From contig NZ_JAFCKS010000002.1 of NCBI RefSeq assembly GCF_018129995.1, forward strand, positions 496,001-560,000: a DNA stretch of 64,000 bases, read 5' to 3'. Shown here piece by piece: positions 7,934-17,800 of the stretch. Within the stretch, counting starts at the first letter, position 1, and each line of letters begins with the position of its first letter. Under the pieces are notes generated by a model that did no database searches, was not told the origin of the DNA, and was given only the letters and a program-made list of their open reading frames with translations. This DNA comes from Bradyrhizobium sp. SZCCT0153. GTDB lineage: Bacteria > Pseudomonadota > Alphaproteobacteria > Rhizobiales > Xanthobacteraceae. A program made the translations under genes and the position numbers.

Positions 7934-9556
7934 TCAGAACACCCGCGAGAACATGTAGTACAACGCTCCCGAGATGATCATCGCTGCCGGCAGGGTGAGC
8001 ACCCAGGCCATCGCAATGTTGCGGATCGTCGCCCATTGCAGCCCCGAGCCGTTGGCGGCCATGGTGCCGGCGATGCCTGACGACAGCACGTGCGTTGTCG
8101 AGACCGGCAGACCGTAGCCGTCGGCCGCGGCGATGGTGGCGGCCGCGGTGATCTCGGCGCAGGCCCCTTGCGCGTAAGTCAGGTGCGTCTTGCCGATCTT
8201 CTCGCCGACCGTGACGACGATGCGCTTCCAGCCGACCATGGTGCCGAGGCCGAGCGCAATGGCGACCGCGATCTTCACCCAGCCCGGGATGAATTTCGTG
8301 GCGCTATCGAGCGAACCCTTGTAGGCGTTGAGCACGCTTACTTCGTCGGCGCTGAGTTCGGCTTCCTTGTCCTTCATCAGAAAGCGGAGCGCTTCCGAGG
8401 CGAGGTACATGTCGTTGCGGGTGTTGCCGACTGCTTCTGCCGGTACCTTCGCGAGCGAGCCATAGGTGGTGACCTGCTTGGCGATATCACGCACGAGAAC
8501 GGCAAGTGACGGGAAGGTTCCACCGTTGACCTCGTGCTGAGCCACATAATTGGTGACGGCCGGCCGCGGGTTGCCGATCACGTTGTAGCCGGCGGCTTTG
8601 GCTTCGATCACCTTGCTGGCAGCGGCCGAGTTATTGACGAACGCCTCGATCTGTGTTTCCGGCAGCGCGCGGTTGAGCGCATAAGCCGTCGGCACGGTAC
8701 CGATCAGGATCAGCATGATCAGGCCCATGCCCTTCTGGCCGTCATTGGAGCCGTGGAAGAAGCTGACCAGCGTGCAGGTGAGTATCAGGATGCCGCGGAT
8801 CCACAACGGCTGCGGCTGGTCACCTTTGGGTTCACCGAACAGGGCAGGCGTGGCGCGCAGGAGCACGCTGCGCAGGATCAACAGCAGGACGGCAGCAAGC
8901 GCGAAGCCGAATAGCGGCGAAAGCAGGAGTGCCTTGCCGATATTGGTTGCCTGCGACCAGTCGACACCCGATGTGCCGCTACGGCCGTGCAGCAGCGCGT
9001 TCATGATGCCCACGCCCATGATCGAGCCGATCAGCGTGTGCGAGCTTGAGGCCGGCAGTCCAAAGTACCAGGTACCGACGTTCCAGATGATGGCCGCGAT
9101 CAACAGCGCGAACACCATGGCGAAACCGGCGCTGGAGCCGACCTGGAGGATCAACTCGACCGGCAGCAGCGAGACGATGCCGAACGCGACCGCACCGCTC
9201 GAGAGCAGCACGCCGAACAGGTTGAACATGCCGGACCACACCACGGCGACATGGGCGGGCAGCGAGCGCGTGTAAATCACGGTCGCGACCGCATTGGCCG
9301 TGTCATGGAAGCCGTTGACGAACTCGAAGCCGAGCGCGATCAACAGCGCGACGAACAGAAGGATGAAGGGCGCGTAGGTCTTAACCTGTGTACCGGTGGC
9401 ATCGACGTCGACCCAGATGCTGTAAGCAACGAACAGCAGCGCCGCAGCGATGACGCCCAGGTACACGATACCGGTGAGCGGATGAAAGCCGCGATCGAGG
9501 TCCGGGCCCCTGCCCAAGGCCGGTTCGATGGAGCCGGGCAAAGCAACGTCACTCAT
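7934..9556 (-). CDS. pit: PiT family inorganic phosphate transporter
   Basis: This is a 540-residue integral membrane protein with about ten or more hydrophobic segments. The duplicated PiT signature is visible as GFEFVNGFHDTANAVATVI near residues 77-95, and in the second half as SFFHGSNDGQKGMG and GLPVSTTHVLSSG. The first-half partner GLPASSSHTLIGSIMG is also present. PiT proteins import metal-phosphate with protons across the inner membrane. A long soluble loop between the halves (about residues 300-420) is common in this subfamily. AGGAG lies nine bases before the ATG at 9556. Only one isolated CTGTCAC-like half site lies upstream, so Pho-box control is not supported. Confidence 0.93.
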   Translation of the reverse strand: MSDVALPGSIEPALGRGPDLDRGFHPLTGIVYLGVIAAALLFVAYSIWVDVDATGTQVKTYAPFILLFVALLIALGFEFVNGFHDTANAVATVIYTRSLPAHVAVVWSGMFNLFGVLLSSGAVAFGIVSLLPVELILQVGSSAGFAMVFALLIAAIIWNVGTWYFGLPASSSHTLIGSIMGVGIMNALLHGRSGTSGVDWSQATNIGKALLLSPLFGFALAAVLLLILRSVLLRATPALFGEPKGDQPQPLWIRGILILTCTLVSFFHGSNDGQKGMGLIMLILIGTVPTAYALNRALPETQIEAFVNNSAAASKVIEAKAAGYNVIGNPRPAVTNYVAQHEVNGGTFPSLAVLVRDIAKQVTTYGSLAKVPAEAVGNTRNDMYLASEALRFLMKDKEAELSADEVSVLNAYKGSLDSATKFIPGWVKIAVAIALGLGTMVGWKRIVVTVGEKIGKTHLTYAQGACAEITAAATIAAADGYGLPVSTTHVLSSGIAGTMAANGSGLQWATIRNIAMAWVLTLPAAMIISGALYYMFSRVF

Positions 9557-9676
9557 TGAAAATTTCTCCTGTCCCTGTGCTTCGATTTTGCGCGAGGCAT
9601 GTGACAGGCGGTTGAAATGGGCGACTTGAAATGAGGGGACTTCTCGGTCGCATGGCGCCCTGCAGCAGGGCGCAGG

Positions 9677-11119
9677 TCAGGCCGCGCGTACGGCTTTCTT
9701 CTGCAACGACCCGGCGATCTTCAGATCTTCGACAAAGAGCTGATATTCCAGCGCTTTGTCTTCCGGATCGGGCAGCCGCAGCAAGTAAGATGGGTGCACC
9801 GTCACCAGCGCTTTGCGTCCGTCGGGAAGGTCGATGAGCCGGCCGCGGGTCTTGCCGATGGGGGTGATCCTGCCGAACACGCTTTGCGCGGCGGTAGCGC
9901 CCATCGCCACGATCAGATCGGGCTGGATTGCCGAGACTTCCCGTTCGAACCATTGCCGGCACGCTTTGATTTCAGGCGTATTCGGCTTCTGGTGCAGGCG
10001 GATCTTTCCGCGCGGCACGAATTTGAAGTGCTTCACCGCGTTGGTGACATAGACCTTCTTGCGATCGACACCGGCCTCCTCCAGCGCACGGTCGAGCATC
10101 TGGCCGGCCGGGCCGACGAAGGGATGACCGGCGAGGTCTTCCTTGTCGCCGGGCTGTTCGCCGACCAGCATGATGTTGGCGTGCTTCGGGCCCTCGCCGA
10201 ACACGGTCTGGGTCGCGTCCTTGTAGAGATGGCAGGCGCGGCAATGCGCGGCTTCCTCACGGAGAGCTTCGAGATCGTTTGCGGAAGTCTTGCGAGTCAT
10301 CGGAGCCTCCGGCCGCTTTTGGGGCTTGTGCGGATCGGTTGCGGCATTGGCGATCATGGCGCCGGTCATGCGCTCGGCGTCCTCGATCAGAGGCTTAATG
10401 ATCGAAGCCTCGGGCAGGTTCCTCCAGTATTTCTTCGGCATCTCGGCCTGCATCGCCTTCACCTTGAGCCGGGCGGGATTGAAGATGCTGGCGTAGTAGC
10501 GCCGCCAGGTTTCCTCGAGCCGGTCTTCGCCCGGTGCCTCGCTCTTGCTGACTCCCGGCGTGAACGAGAGCGCATGGCCGTCCCAATGCGCACAGAGGTC
10601 CGGCGTCAGGATCGACCAGGGCATGTCGGCAAAGCGCTTGGCGAAGAATGGCGCGGCGAGTTCGACGATGTGATGCTCCGGCTCGAACCAGGCGACATAA
10701 TGCGCCTCGCGTTCGCGGCCGATCTCGCGGAAGCGCACGAAGGCATGCATCTTGTGCTCGTCGCGATGGACGGCTCGGGCCATCGCAGTGACCAGCACGA
10801 CGTCAGGATCGATCGCGACCTCGATCAGATCGTGATGGTCTTTCAGGCGCCAGAGCAGGCGATAGAGGATCGCAAAGCGTTCGGGATCGCGATGCAGGAT
10901 CGCGGCCTTGGCGAGCTCGACGAATTTGCCTGATACGTTGAAGGTGCCGTCGTTCACCGCGAGGATCGGAGACGGCGCTTGCGGCGCGAATAATTCTGCT
11001 TCGCGGCCTTGCACGGTCCAGGCGACATCGGTGGGCTGCACATGATGAAGCACGAGGCTGCGCGCAGCTTTGCGCCAGCCGTCGAAATCGGTTTCGTGAT
11101 CGAGGATGATGTAGTGCAT
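9677..11119 (-). CDS. udgX: DUF4130 (TIGR03915) domain fused to UdgX-type uracil-DNA binding protein
   Basis: This 480-residue fusion has residues 1 to about 255 as the TIGR03915/DUF4130 domain, of unknown role. From about 274 it is a uracil-DNA glycosylase superfamily domain. GEQPGDKED at 320-328 is motif A with the UdgX-like extension, GKIRLHQKP at 371-379 corresponds to the UdgX loop whose His (here His376) bonds covalently to uracil DNA, and HPSYLLRLP at 442-450 is motif B. Cys293, Cys296 and Cys387 are candidate iron-sulfur ligands. UdgX in mycobacteria forms an irreversible complex with uracil in DNA; the same chemistry is inferred here. The start overlaps the stop of the radical SAM gene by one base. 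Confidence 0.9.
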   Translation of the reverse strand: MHYIILDHETDFDGWRKAARSLVLHHVQPTDVAWTVQGREAELFAPQAPSPILAVNDGTFNVSGKFVELAKAAILHRDPERFAILYRLLWRLKDHHDLIEVAIDPDVVLVTAMARAVHRDEHKMHAFVRFREIGREREAHYVAWFEPEHHIVELAAPFFAKRFADMPWSILTPDLCAHWDGHALSFTPGVSKSEAPGEDRLEETWRRYYASIFNPARLKVKAMQAEMPKKYWRNLPEASIIKPLIEDAERMTGAMIANAATDPHKPQKRPEAPMTRKTSANDLEALREEAAHCRACHLYKDATQTVFGEGPKHANIMLVGEQPGDKEDLAGHPFVGPAGQMLDRALEEAGVDRKKVYVTNAVKHFKFVPRGKIRLHQKPNTPEIKACRQWFEREVSAIQPDLIVAMGATAAQSVFGRITPIGKTRGRLIDLPDGRKALVTVHPSYLLRLPDPEDKALEYQLFVEDLKIAGSLQKKAVRAA

Positions 11120-12354
11120 CAGAAGCCAAACCCCAGTTGTGTTGCCTTCGGCCTGAACCGTTCGATCAACCCGGCAGCATCGAGACGATGCGGGGCGGGC
11201 CTGTGATCGCTGAGGACGATGAACGGCAGGACCTTGTTGCGAGGCACGTGCAGCCGGGCGAGATCGGCGAGGCGGATTGTGGTGGTGCGCCGCGTCGCGA
11301 TGATGCGTTCGACCGCCCTGGTGCCGAAGCCCGGCACGCGCAGCAGCTCCTCGCGGCTGGCGCGGTTGATGTCGAGCGGAAAGCGGTCGCGATGGCGCAG
11401 CGCCCAGGCGAGCTTCGGATCGATGTCGAGCGGCAGCATCGCGCTGTCGTCGACGATCTCGCCGACATCGAAGCCGTAGAACCGCATCAGCCAGTCGGCC
11501 TGGTAGAGCCGGTGCTCGCGCAGCAGCGGCGGCTGCACCAGAGGCAAGGCGCGGCTGGCGTCGGGGATCGGGCTGAAGGCGGAATAATAGACGCGCCTTA
11601 ACTTGTATGAGCCGTAAAGATTGGAACTGGTGTGGAGAATGGTGTGGTCGGAGGCGCTATCGGCGCCGACGATCATCTGCGTGCTTTGGCCGGCGGGCGC
11701 GAAGCGTTGCGGCCTGGCCTTCGTCTTTGCTTTGCGGCTGTCCTCGGCCTCGTCCAGCTTCAGCCGCAGCCGGCCCATGGTACGGCGGATCGCGCGCACG
11801 TCCTTCTCCGGCGCAAATTGCTGCAGGCTCGTCTCCTCGGGCATCTCGATGTTGATGGAGAGACGATCGGCATATTTGCCGGCCTCCGCGATCAGCGCGT
11901 CGTCGGCCTCCGGAATGGTCTTCAGGTGGATGTAACCGCGGAAGTGATGCTCCTCGCGCAGTTTGCGCGCGACGCTCACCACCTGCTCCATGGTGTAGTC
12001 GGGGCTCCGGATGATGCCGGAGGAGAGAAACAGCCCTTCGATGTAATTGCGCCGGTAGAAGTCGAGCGTGAGCTTGACCACCTCCTCGACGGTGAAGCGG
12101 GCGCGCGGCACGTTGGAGGAGGCGCGGTTGACGCAATAGAGGCAATCGTAATTGCAGGCGTTGGTCAGCAGCACCTTCAGCAGCGAGATGCAGCGTCCGT
12201 CAGGCGCGTAGGAATGGCAGATGCCCATGCCGGGCGCGGTCGAGCCCATGCCCTTGCCGTCGCTGGAGTCCCGCTTCTCGGTGCCGCTGGAGGCGCAGGA
12301 CGCGTCGTACTTGGCAGCGTCCGCCAGGATTTCCAGCTTGCGTTGCACGTCCAT
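11119..12354 (-). CDS. Putative DNA modification/repair radical SAM protein (TIGR03916-like)
   Basis: From the ATG at 12354 (MDVQRKLEIL) the protein is 411 residues. The radical SAM 4Fe-4S motif is Cys67-x3-Cys71-x2-Cys74 in CNYDCLYC. A second cysteine-rich patch (Cys20, Cys46, Cys55) lies upstream. The C-terminal part has a helix-hairpin-helix, EELLRVPGFGTRAVERII, which suggests DNA contact. Members of TIGR03916 pair with TIGR03915/UdgX genes, as here with a 1-base overlap, so the two are one translational unit. The reaction is unknown. A LexA box lies about 83 bases upstream of the start, so SOS control is likely. The longer frame to 12495 would run through the LexA box and is rejected. Confidence 0.85.
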   Translation of the reverse strand: MDVQRKLEILADAAKYDASCASSGTEKRDSSDGKGMGSTAPGMGICHSYAPDGRCISLLKVLLTNACNYDCLYCVNRASSNVPRARFTVEEVVKLTLDFYRRNYIEGLFLSSGIIRSPDYTMEQVVSVARKLREEHHFRGYIHLKTIPEADDALIAEAGKYADRLSINIEMPEETSLQQFAPEKDVRAIRRTMGRLRLKLDEAEDSRKAKTKARPQRFAPAGQSTQMIVGADSASDHTILHTSSNLYGSYKLRRVYYSAFSPIPDASRALPLVQPPLLREHRLYQADWLMRFYGFDVGEIVDDSAMLPLDIDPKLAWALRHRDRFPLDINRASREELLRVPGFGTRAVERIIATRRTTTIRLADLARLHVPRNKVLPFIVLSDHRPAPHRLDAAGLIERFRPKATQLGFGF

Positions 12355-12436
12355 GTTTGAATCCCTTTGATTCCGCTCATGAATCCGACAGAGCGCCAAT
12401 TCGATTGACTCCAGGGGCGCCGTTAGTTTTATATTA

Positions 12437-12451
12437 GAACATATCATGAAC
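12437..12451. promoter_or_regulatory. LexA (SOS) box, alphaproteobacterial direct-repeat type
   Basis: GAAC-ATATCAT-GAAC exactly fits the alphaproteobacterial LexA operator GAAC-N7-GAAC (GTTC-N7-GTTC on the other strand). It sits in an AT-rich stretch between the divergent radical SAM gene (start 12354) and imuA (start 12519), 83 and 67 bases from the two start codons. One site could therefore control both directions. Confidence 0.88.
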
Positions 12452-12518
12452 AATTGAGCCAGCCGCGGGTTCTTATTTTTGAGAGCCACCGGCAATCACC
12501 CCTGAAGGAGCGGCGACC

Positions 12519-13307
12519 ATGAGCGGCGCACGCATCAGCGCGCTTGCGACCTTGCGCGGCCAGATCGAGCGCATCGAGACCGCGGAGGTCGTCCATCAGC
12601 GCGATCGCGTCGCGCTCGGCCATGGCGAGGTCGACAGCGCGCTGAAAGGCGGGCTCGCGCGCGCGGTGATCCACGAGGTGTTTTGCGAGGGGCGCCAGGG
12701 GACGGCCGCGACGGGTTTTGTCAGCGGGCTTGCGGGGCGCGTGACCGCGCGCAAACCGCTGCTGTGGGTGCGGCAGGATTTTTCGGAAATTGAAACCGGC
12801 GCGCTGTCGATGAGCGGGCTCGCCGAGCTCGGCCTCGATCCGCGCCGCGTGGTGATGGTGCGCGCCGCCGATGTCGAGAGCGCGCTACGCACGTCGGCCG
12901 ATGCGCTCGCCTGCGATGCGCTGGGCGCCGTCGTGCTCGAGCTTTGGGGTGAGACGAGACAGTTCGATCTCGTGGCGAGCCGCAAGCTGACACTGGCTGC
13001 GCAAGGCTCCGGTGTCACCGGCCTGCTGCTGCGGATGGCCGCGCAACCGCTGCCGTCGACCGCCGAGACCCGATGGATGCTGCGGGCGGCGCATTCGCCG
13101 CCGGGGGTCGCGTGGAGCGCCTGGGGCGCGCCGCGTTTCGATGTTGAACTCTTGCGCAATCGTCACGGCCCATGCGGCCGGTGGATCATGGAATGGAAAT
13201 GTGATGAGTGCCAGTTCTCTGAACCGTCGACGTATCCTCAGCCTGTGGCTGCCGCGCCTGCCCATCGACCGGATCCAGCGGTTCTTCAACGACGTCGGAC
13301 TGGGTAA
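12519..13307 (+). CDS. imuA: ImuA, RecA-like SOS mutagenesis factor
   Basis: The 262-residue protein starts MSGARISALATLRGQIERIE and contains RVALGHGEVDSALKGGLARAVIHEVF, a hallmark of ImuA, then WVRQDFSEIETGALS and further RecA/SulA-like segments. ImuA works with ImuB and DnaE2 as an accessory factor of damage-induced mutagenic translesion synthesis. AAGGAG precedes the ATG by about nine bases. The 3' end overlaps imuB by 104 bases in a different frame; the last 35 or so residues (from CDECQF onward) are proline-rich and unlike the rest of the protein, so the tail may simply be overlap sequence. First gene of the LexA-controlled cassette. Confidence 0.88.
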   Translation: MSGARISALATLRGQIERIETAEVVHQRDRVALGHGEVDSALKGGLARAVIHEVFCEGRQGTAATGFVSGLAGRVTARKPLLWVRQDFSEIETGALSMSGLAELGLDPRRVVMVRAADVESALRTSADALACDALGAVVLELWGETRQFDLVASRKLTLAAQGSGVTGLLLRMAAQPLPSTAETRWMLRAAHSPPGVAWSAWGAPRFDVELLRNRHGPCGRWIMEWKCDECQFSEPSTYPQPVAAAPAHRPDPAVLQRRRTG

Positions 13308-14856
13308 TGACAAAGCGTTTTCAAGCGAAGTGGGTACCGGTTTGCGTGAAGGAAACGCGTCGAAACAAAAAGACGATCCCAGCATCGTCGTCATCAAGGA
13401 CAACAATGCGCTGGTGATCCATGCGCTGGACGAGGCCGCCGAGCGCCTCGGCCTGCATATCGGCCAGCCCCTGGCCAATGCCCGGGCGATGTGCCCGGAC
13501 CTGCGGGTGTTCGACGCTGATACCGTGGCCGATGCGAAGACGCTCAGCGACATCGCCGACTGGTGCGACCGCTTCACGCCGCTGGTGGCGCTCGATCCGC
13601 CGCATGGGCTGTTTCTGGACATTACCGGCTGCGCGCATCTGTTCGGCGGAGAAGCGGCACTGCTGCAGACGCTGGTCCGCGCGCTCGGCCGACAAGGCTT
13701 TGCCGTCAGTGCGGCAATTGCAGGCACCTCGGTCTGCGCGCGTACGCTGACGCGCCAGACCACGGGCACCATCGTTGCCGATGGCGGGGAGGCGGCGGCG
13801 ATCAGCCGGTTTCCGGTGTCGGCGCTCGGCGCGGGCGAGGCCATCACCACGGGCTTGCGCCGCGCCGGCCTGAAGACCATCGGCGATGTCGCTTCCCGCG
13901 AACCACATGAAATCACGGCGCGGTTCGGCGCACGGTTCTCCACGCTGCTCGCGCATGCGCTAGGGCAGGGCGATGCGCCGATCAACCCGCGAAAACCGCT
14001 GCCCGACTACATCGTGGAAAAACGCTTCGCCGAGCCGATCGCAACCGACACCATGATCGCGATGACGCTGTCGCGGCTCGCCGACACGCTGATCGCGTCG
14101 ATGGAGAAGCAGGGCAAGGGCGCGCGCCGGCTGGAAGCCGCCTTCTTCCGCACCGACGGCGCGGTGCGTGCGATCATGGTCGAGACCGGGAGGCCGGTGA
14201 CGCAAGGCAAAGTCATCGATCGTCTGTTCCGCGAGCGCCTCGATGCGCTCGCCGATCCCCTGGATCCCGGCTTCGGCTTCGACATGGTGCGGCTGTCGGC
14301 GAGCCGGACCGAGATCGTGGTGCAGGAGCAGCGCGATCTCGACGCCCACGTCCACGACAATGACGAGCTCTCCGCATTGATCGACCGCATTGCCGCGCGC
14401 ATCGGCGGAAAGCGCGTCGTCGTGCATCTGCCGCAGGACACCCATATTCCCGAATGTGCGGTGCTGGCCGCGCCGGCGCAGCATCATCTCGCTGCCGCCA
14501 TGCAGGCCGAATGGCCCGCGCGCACCGAGAGTGAGCCGCCATTGCGTCCCTTGCGGTTGTTCGACAGGCCCGAACCGGTCGCGGTGCCGTTCGCGACCGT
14601 GCCCGACGGGCCGCCGCATCAATTCACCTGGCGGCGCGTGCAGCATGCCGTGGTACGGGTGGAAGGGCCCGAGCGCATCGCGATGGAATGGTGGCGGCAG
14701 GACGGCAGGCAGCTGACGCGGGATTATTTCCGCATCGAGGATGCCGAGGGCCTGCGCTTCTGGATCTTTCGCGATGGTCTCTACGAGGGGGAGTGTTTTG
14801 ACGACGACGGCAAGCCTGTTCCTCCCGGCTGGTATGTGCACGGTCTCTTCGCATGA
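13204..14856 (+). CDS. imuB: ImuB, non-catalytic Y-family polymerase-like mutasome hub
   Basis: From the ATG at 13204 the protein is 550 residues. The opening RRRILSLWLPRLPIDRIQR aligns with the DinB N-terminus but lacks the catalytic acidic pair, as is usual in ImuB. Palm, finger and little-finger regions follow (ALDPPHGLFLDITGCAHLFGGE, GLRRAGLKTIGDVASREP, IVEKRFAEPI). The C-terminal part includes RPLRLFDRPEP, a plausible clamp- or partner-binding tail. ImuB links ImuA, DnaE2 and the beta clamp. Residues about 36-56 derive from an in-frame palindromic repeat. The stop overlaps the dnaE2 start (ATGA). Confidence 0.9.
   Translation: MSASSLNRRRILSLWLPRLPIDRIQRFFNDVGLGNDKAFSSEVGTGLREGNASKQKDDPSIVVIKDNNALVIHALDEAAERLGLHIGQPLANARAMCPDLRVFDADTVADAKTLSDIADWCDRFTPLVALDPPHGLFLDITGCAHLFGGEAALLQTLVRALGRQGFAVSAAIAGTSVCARTLTRQTTGTIVADGGEAAAISRFPVSALGAGEAITTGLRRAGLKTIGDVASREPHEITARFGARFSTLLAHALGQGDAPINPRKPLPDYIVEKRFAEPIATDTMIAMTLSRLADTLIASMEKQGKGARRLEAAFFRTDGAVRAIMVETGRPVTQGKVIDRLFRERLDALADPLDPGFGFDMVRLSASRTEIVVQEQRDLDAHVHDNDELSALIDRIAARIGGKRVVVHLPQDTHIPECAVLAAPAQHHLAAAMQAEWPARTESEPPLRPLRLFDRPEPVAVPFATVPDGPPHQFTWRRVQHAVVRVEGPERIAMEWWRQDGRQLTRDYFRIEDAEGLRFWIFRDGLYEGECFDDDGKPVPPGWYVHGLFA
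13314..13356. repeat. Palindromic genomic repeat embedded in the imuB coding sequence
   Basis: GCGTTTTC at the left and GGAAACGC at the right flank AAGCGAAGTGGGTACCGG and TTGCGTGAA. This is the shape of an intergenic repeat I recognise from Bradyrhizobium genomes. Here it lies within imuB and is read through in frame, adding a lysine/serine/glycine-rich stretch between the first beta strand and the IVVIKDNN segment. Confidence 0.7.
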
Positions 14857-17800
14857 ATGCGCCCGCTTATGCCGAGATCGGCATCACCACCAATTTCTCC
14901 TTCCTGCGCGGCGGCTCGGATCCGCGCGCCTATGTGCATCAGGCAAGCAAGCTCGGCATTCCCGTGATCGGCATCGCCGATCACAACACGCTGGCCGGCG
15001 TGGTGCGGGCCTACAAGGAGCTCGACAATGACAAGGTGCGACACAAGCCCAAGCTGCTGATCGGCACGCGCATCGTCTTCATCGACGGCACGCCCGACAT
15101 TTTTGTCTATCCGCGCGACCGCGCCGCCTATGGCCGGCTGTGCCAGCTTCTCACCAGAGGCAAGCGCGGCGATGACATCACGCGGATCGAAAAGGGCGAA
15201 TGCCATCTCAGGTTTGCTGACCTTCTCGAGTTCTCGGAAGGCCAGCTCCTGATCCTGACGCTGCCGCACCGTTTCGATGCGGCGCAGGCGCAGGACATTC
15301 TCGCCAAGCTGAAGACAAGTCGCGCCGGGGGCGTGTGGCTGGCGGTGAGCCTGATCTACCGCGGCGACGACCGGCGCCGCCTGGTGCGGCTCGATGATCT
15401 CGCCGCAAAAGCAAAAGTGCCGCTGCTCGCGACCAACGAGGTGCTTTATCACGATCCCGGCCGCCGTCCGCTTCAGGACGTGCTGACCTGCATCCGGGAA
15501 AAGACCACGATCGGGGCGGTCGGACGCAAGCTTGAGGCCAATGCCGAGCGCTTTCTGAAGACGCCCAGGGAGATGTCCCGGCTGTTCCGCGACTTCCCCG
15601 AAGCGGTCGCGGAGACCATGCGCTTTGCGGACAGGATCGAGTTCACACTCGACCAGCTCAAGTACCAGTATCCGGACGAGCCGGTGCCGCCGGGCAAGAC
15701 CGCGCAAGGGCATCTGGAGGATTTGACCTGGGCGGGCGTGCAGACATATTTCGCCGGAAAGATCGATGAGAAGCTTCGCGCGACGCTGAAGAAAGAGCTC
15801 GCGCTGATCGCCGAGCTGAAATACGCGCATTATTTCCTCACCGTGCACGACATCGTGCACTATGCGCGCAGCCAGAATATTTTGTGCCAGGGGCGGGGAT
15901 CGGCGGCGAACTCGGCCGTGTGCTACGTGCTCGGCATCACCTCGGTCGATCCGACCAAGGTCGATCTGCTGTTCGAGCGCTTCATCTCCAAGGAGCGGCT
16001 GGAGCCGCCGGACATCGACGTCGATTTCGAGCATTCACGGCGCGAGGAGGTGATGCAATATGTCTATCGCCGCTACGGCCGCCACCGCGCCGCGATCATC
16101 GCGACCGTCATTCATTATCGCCCGCGCAGCGCCATCCGCGACGTCGGCAAGGCGCTGGGCTTGACCGAGGACGTCACCGCCGCACTCGCCGACACCGTGT
16201 GGGGAAGCTGGGGCAAGGGCCTCAACGACATGCAGGTCAGGCAGGCCGGGCTCGATCCGAAAAATCCGATGATCAACCTCGCAGTCGAGCTTGCGACCGA
16301 ACTGATCGAATTCCCGCGTCATCTGTCCCAGCATGTCGGCGGCTATGTGCTCACGCAAGACCGGCTCGACACCTATGTGCCGATCGGCAACGCCGCGATG
16401 GACGAGCGTACCTTCATCGAATGGGACAAGGACGACGTCGACGCGCTCAGCATGATGAAGGTCGACGTGCTGGCGCTCGGAATGCTGACCTGCATCAGGA
16501 AATGCTTTGATCTGATCGACCGGCACAAGGGTGAGCGCTGGGTGCTGGCGAGCGTCCCGCAGGACGATCCAAAAGTCTACGACATGCTGTGCCTCGGGGA
16601 ATCGCTCGGCGTGTTCCAGGTCGAAAGCCGCGCACAGATGAACATGCTGCCGCGGCTGAAGCCGCGGACCTTCTACGATCTCGTCATCGAAGTCGCGATC
16701 GTGCGTCCCGGTCCGATCCAGGGCGACATGGTGCATCCGTACTTGCGGCGGCGGAACGGTCAGGAGGAGGTTCGTTATCCCTCGCCATCGCCCGAGCATG
16801 GTCCAGCGGACGAGCTCTACAAGGTGCTACACAAGACCAAGGGCGTGCCTCTGTTCCAGGAGCAGGCGATGCGTATCGCGATCGAGGCGGCAAAATTCAC
16901 CTCCGAGGAAGCCAACGGCCTGCGTCGCTCGATGGCGACATTCCGCAATGTCGGCACCATCGGCCAATACGAAGAGAAGCTGATCGGCAACATGGTCGCG
17001 CGCGGTTACGATCCCAACTTCGCCAGAAGCTGTTTCGACCAGATCAAGGGTTTCGGCTCCTACGGTTTTCCCGAGAGCCATGCCGCGAGCTTCGCACAGC
17101 TCGTCTACATCTCCTCGTGGCTGAAGCATCATCATCCCGACGCCTTCTGCTGCGGCCTGCTGAACTCGCAGCCGATGGGCTTCTACGCCCCGGCGCAGAT
17201 CGTCGGCGATGCGCGCAAGAACGGCGTCGAGGTGCGCGACATCGACGTGTCCTACAGTTTCGCGCAGAACACGCTGGAGGAGGGACGCGGCAAATATTGC
17301 GCCGTGCGCCTCGGTTTCCGCCAGATCGACGGGTTTCACTGGCTCGATGAGGATGAGGAGAGGCTGAAACGCTCTCAACTGTCATTCCGGAGTGCGCAAC
17401 TTGTCCGCCGAAGCTCGGAGAGCGAAGGCGGAAGCGCGAGCCATGACGGGATTGTGCTCCCTCTCCCGGGGGAGGTGAAGGAAGACTGGGCCGCCCGCAT
17501 CGTCGCCGCCCGCAATCGCCGGCCGTTCACCTCGCTGGAAGACTTCGCCCGCGACACCGGCCTGCCCAAGCGTGCGCTGATTCTGCTCGCCGATGCCGAT
17601 GCCTTCCGCTCGCTCGGGCTCGATCGCCGCGAGGCGCTGTGGCAGGTGCGGCGGTTGCCCGACGACGTACCGCTGCCGCTGTTCGAGGCCGCCACCGCGC
17701 GCGAGCAGCCGGACGAGCACGCCAAACCCTTGCCGGTGATGCCGCGGGCCGAGCAGGTGGTCGCGGACTACCAGACCATCCGGCTATCGCTGAAGGGCCA

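Noticed and set aside
9557..9620. CTGTCAC upstream of the phosphate transporter as a Pho box
   Set aside because: Only one half-site was seen; a Pho box needs two at regular spacing.
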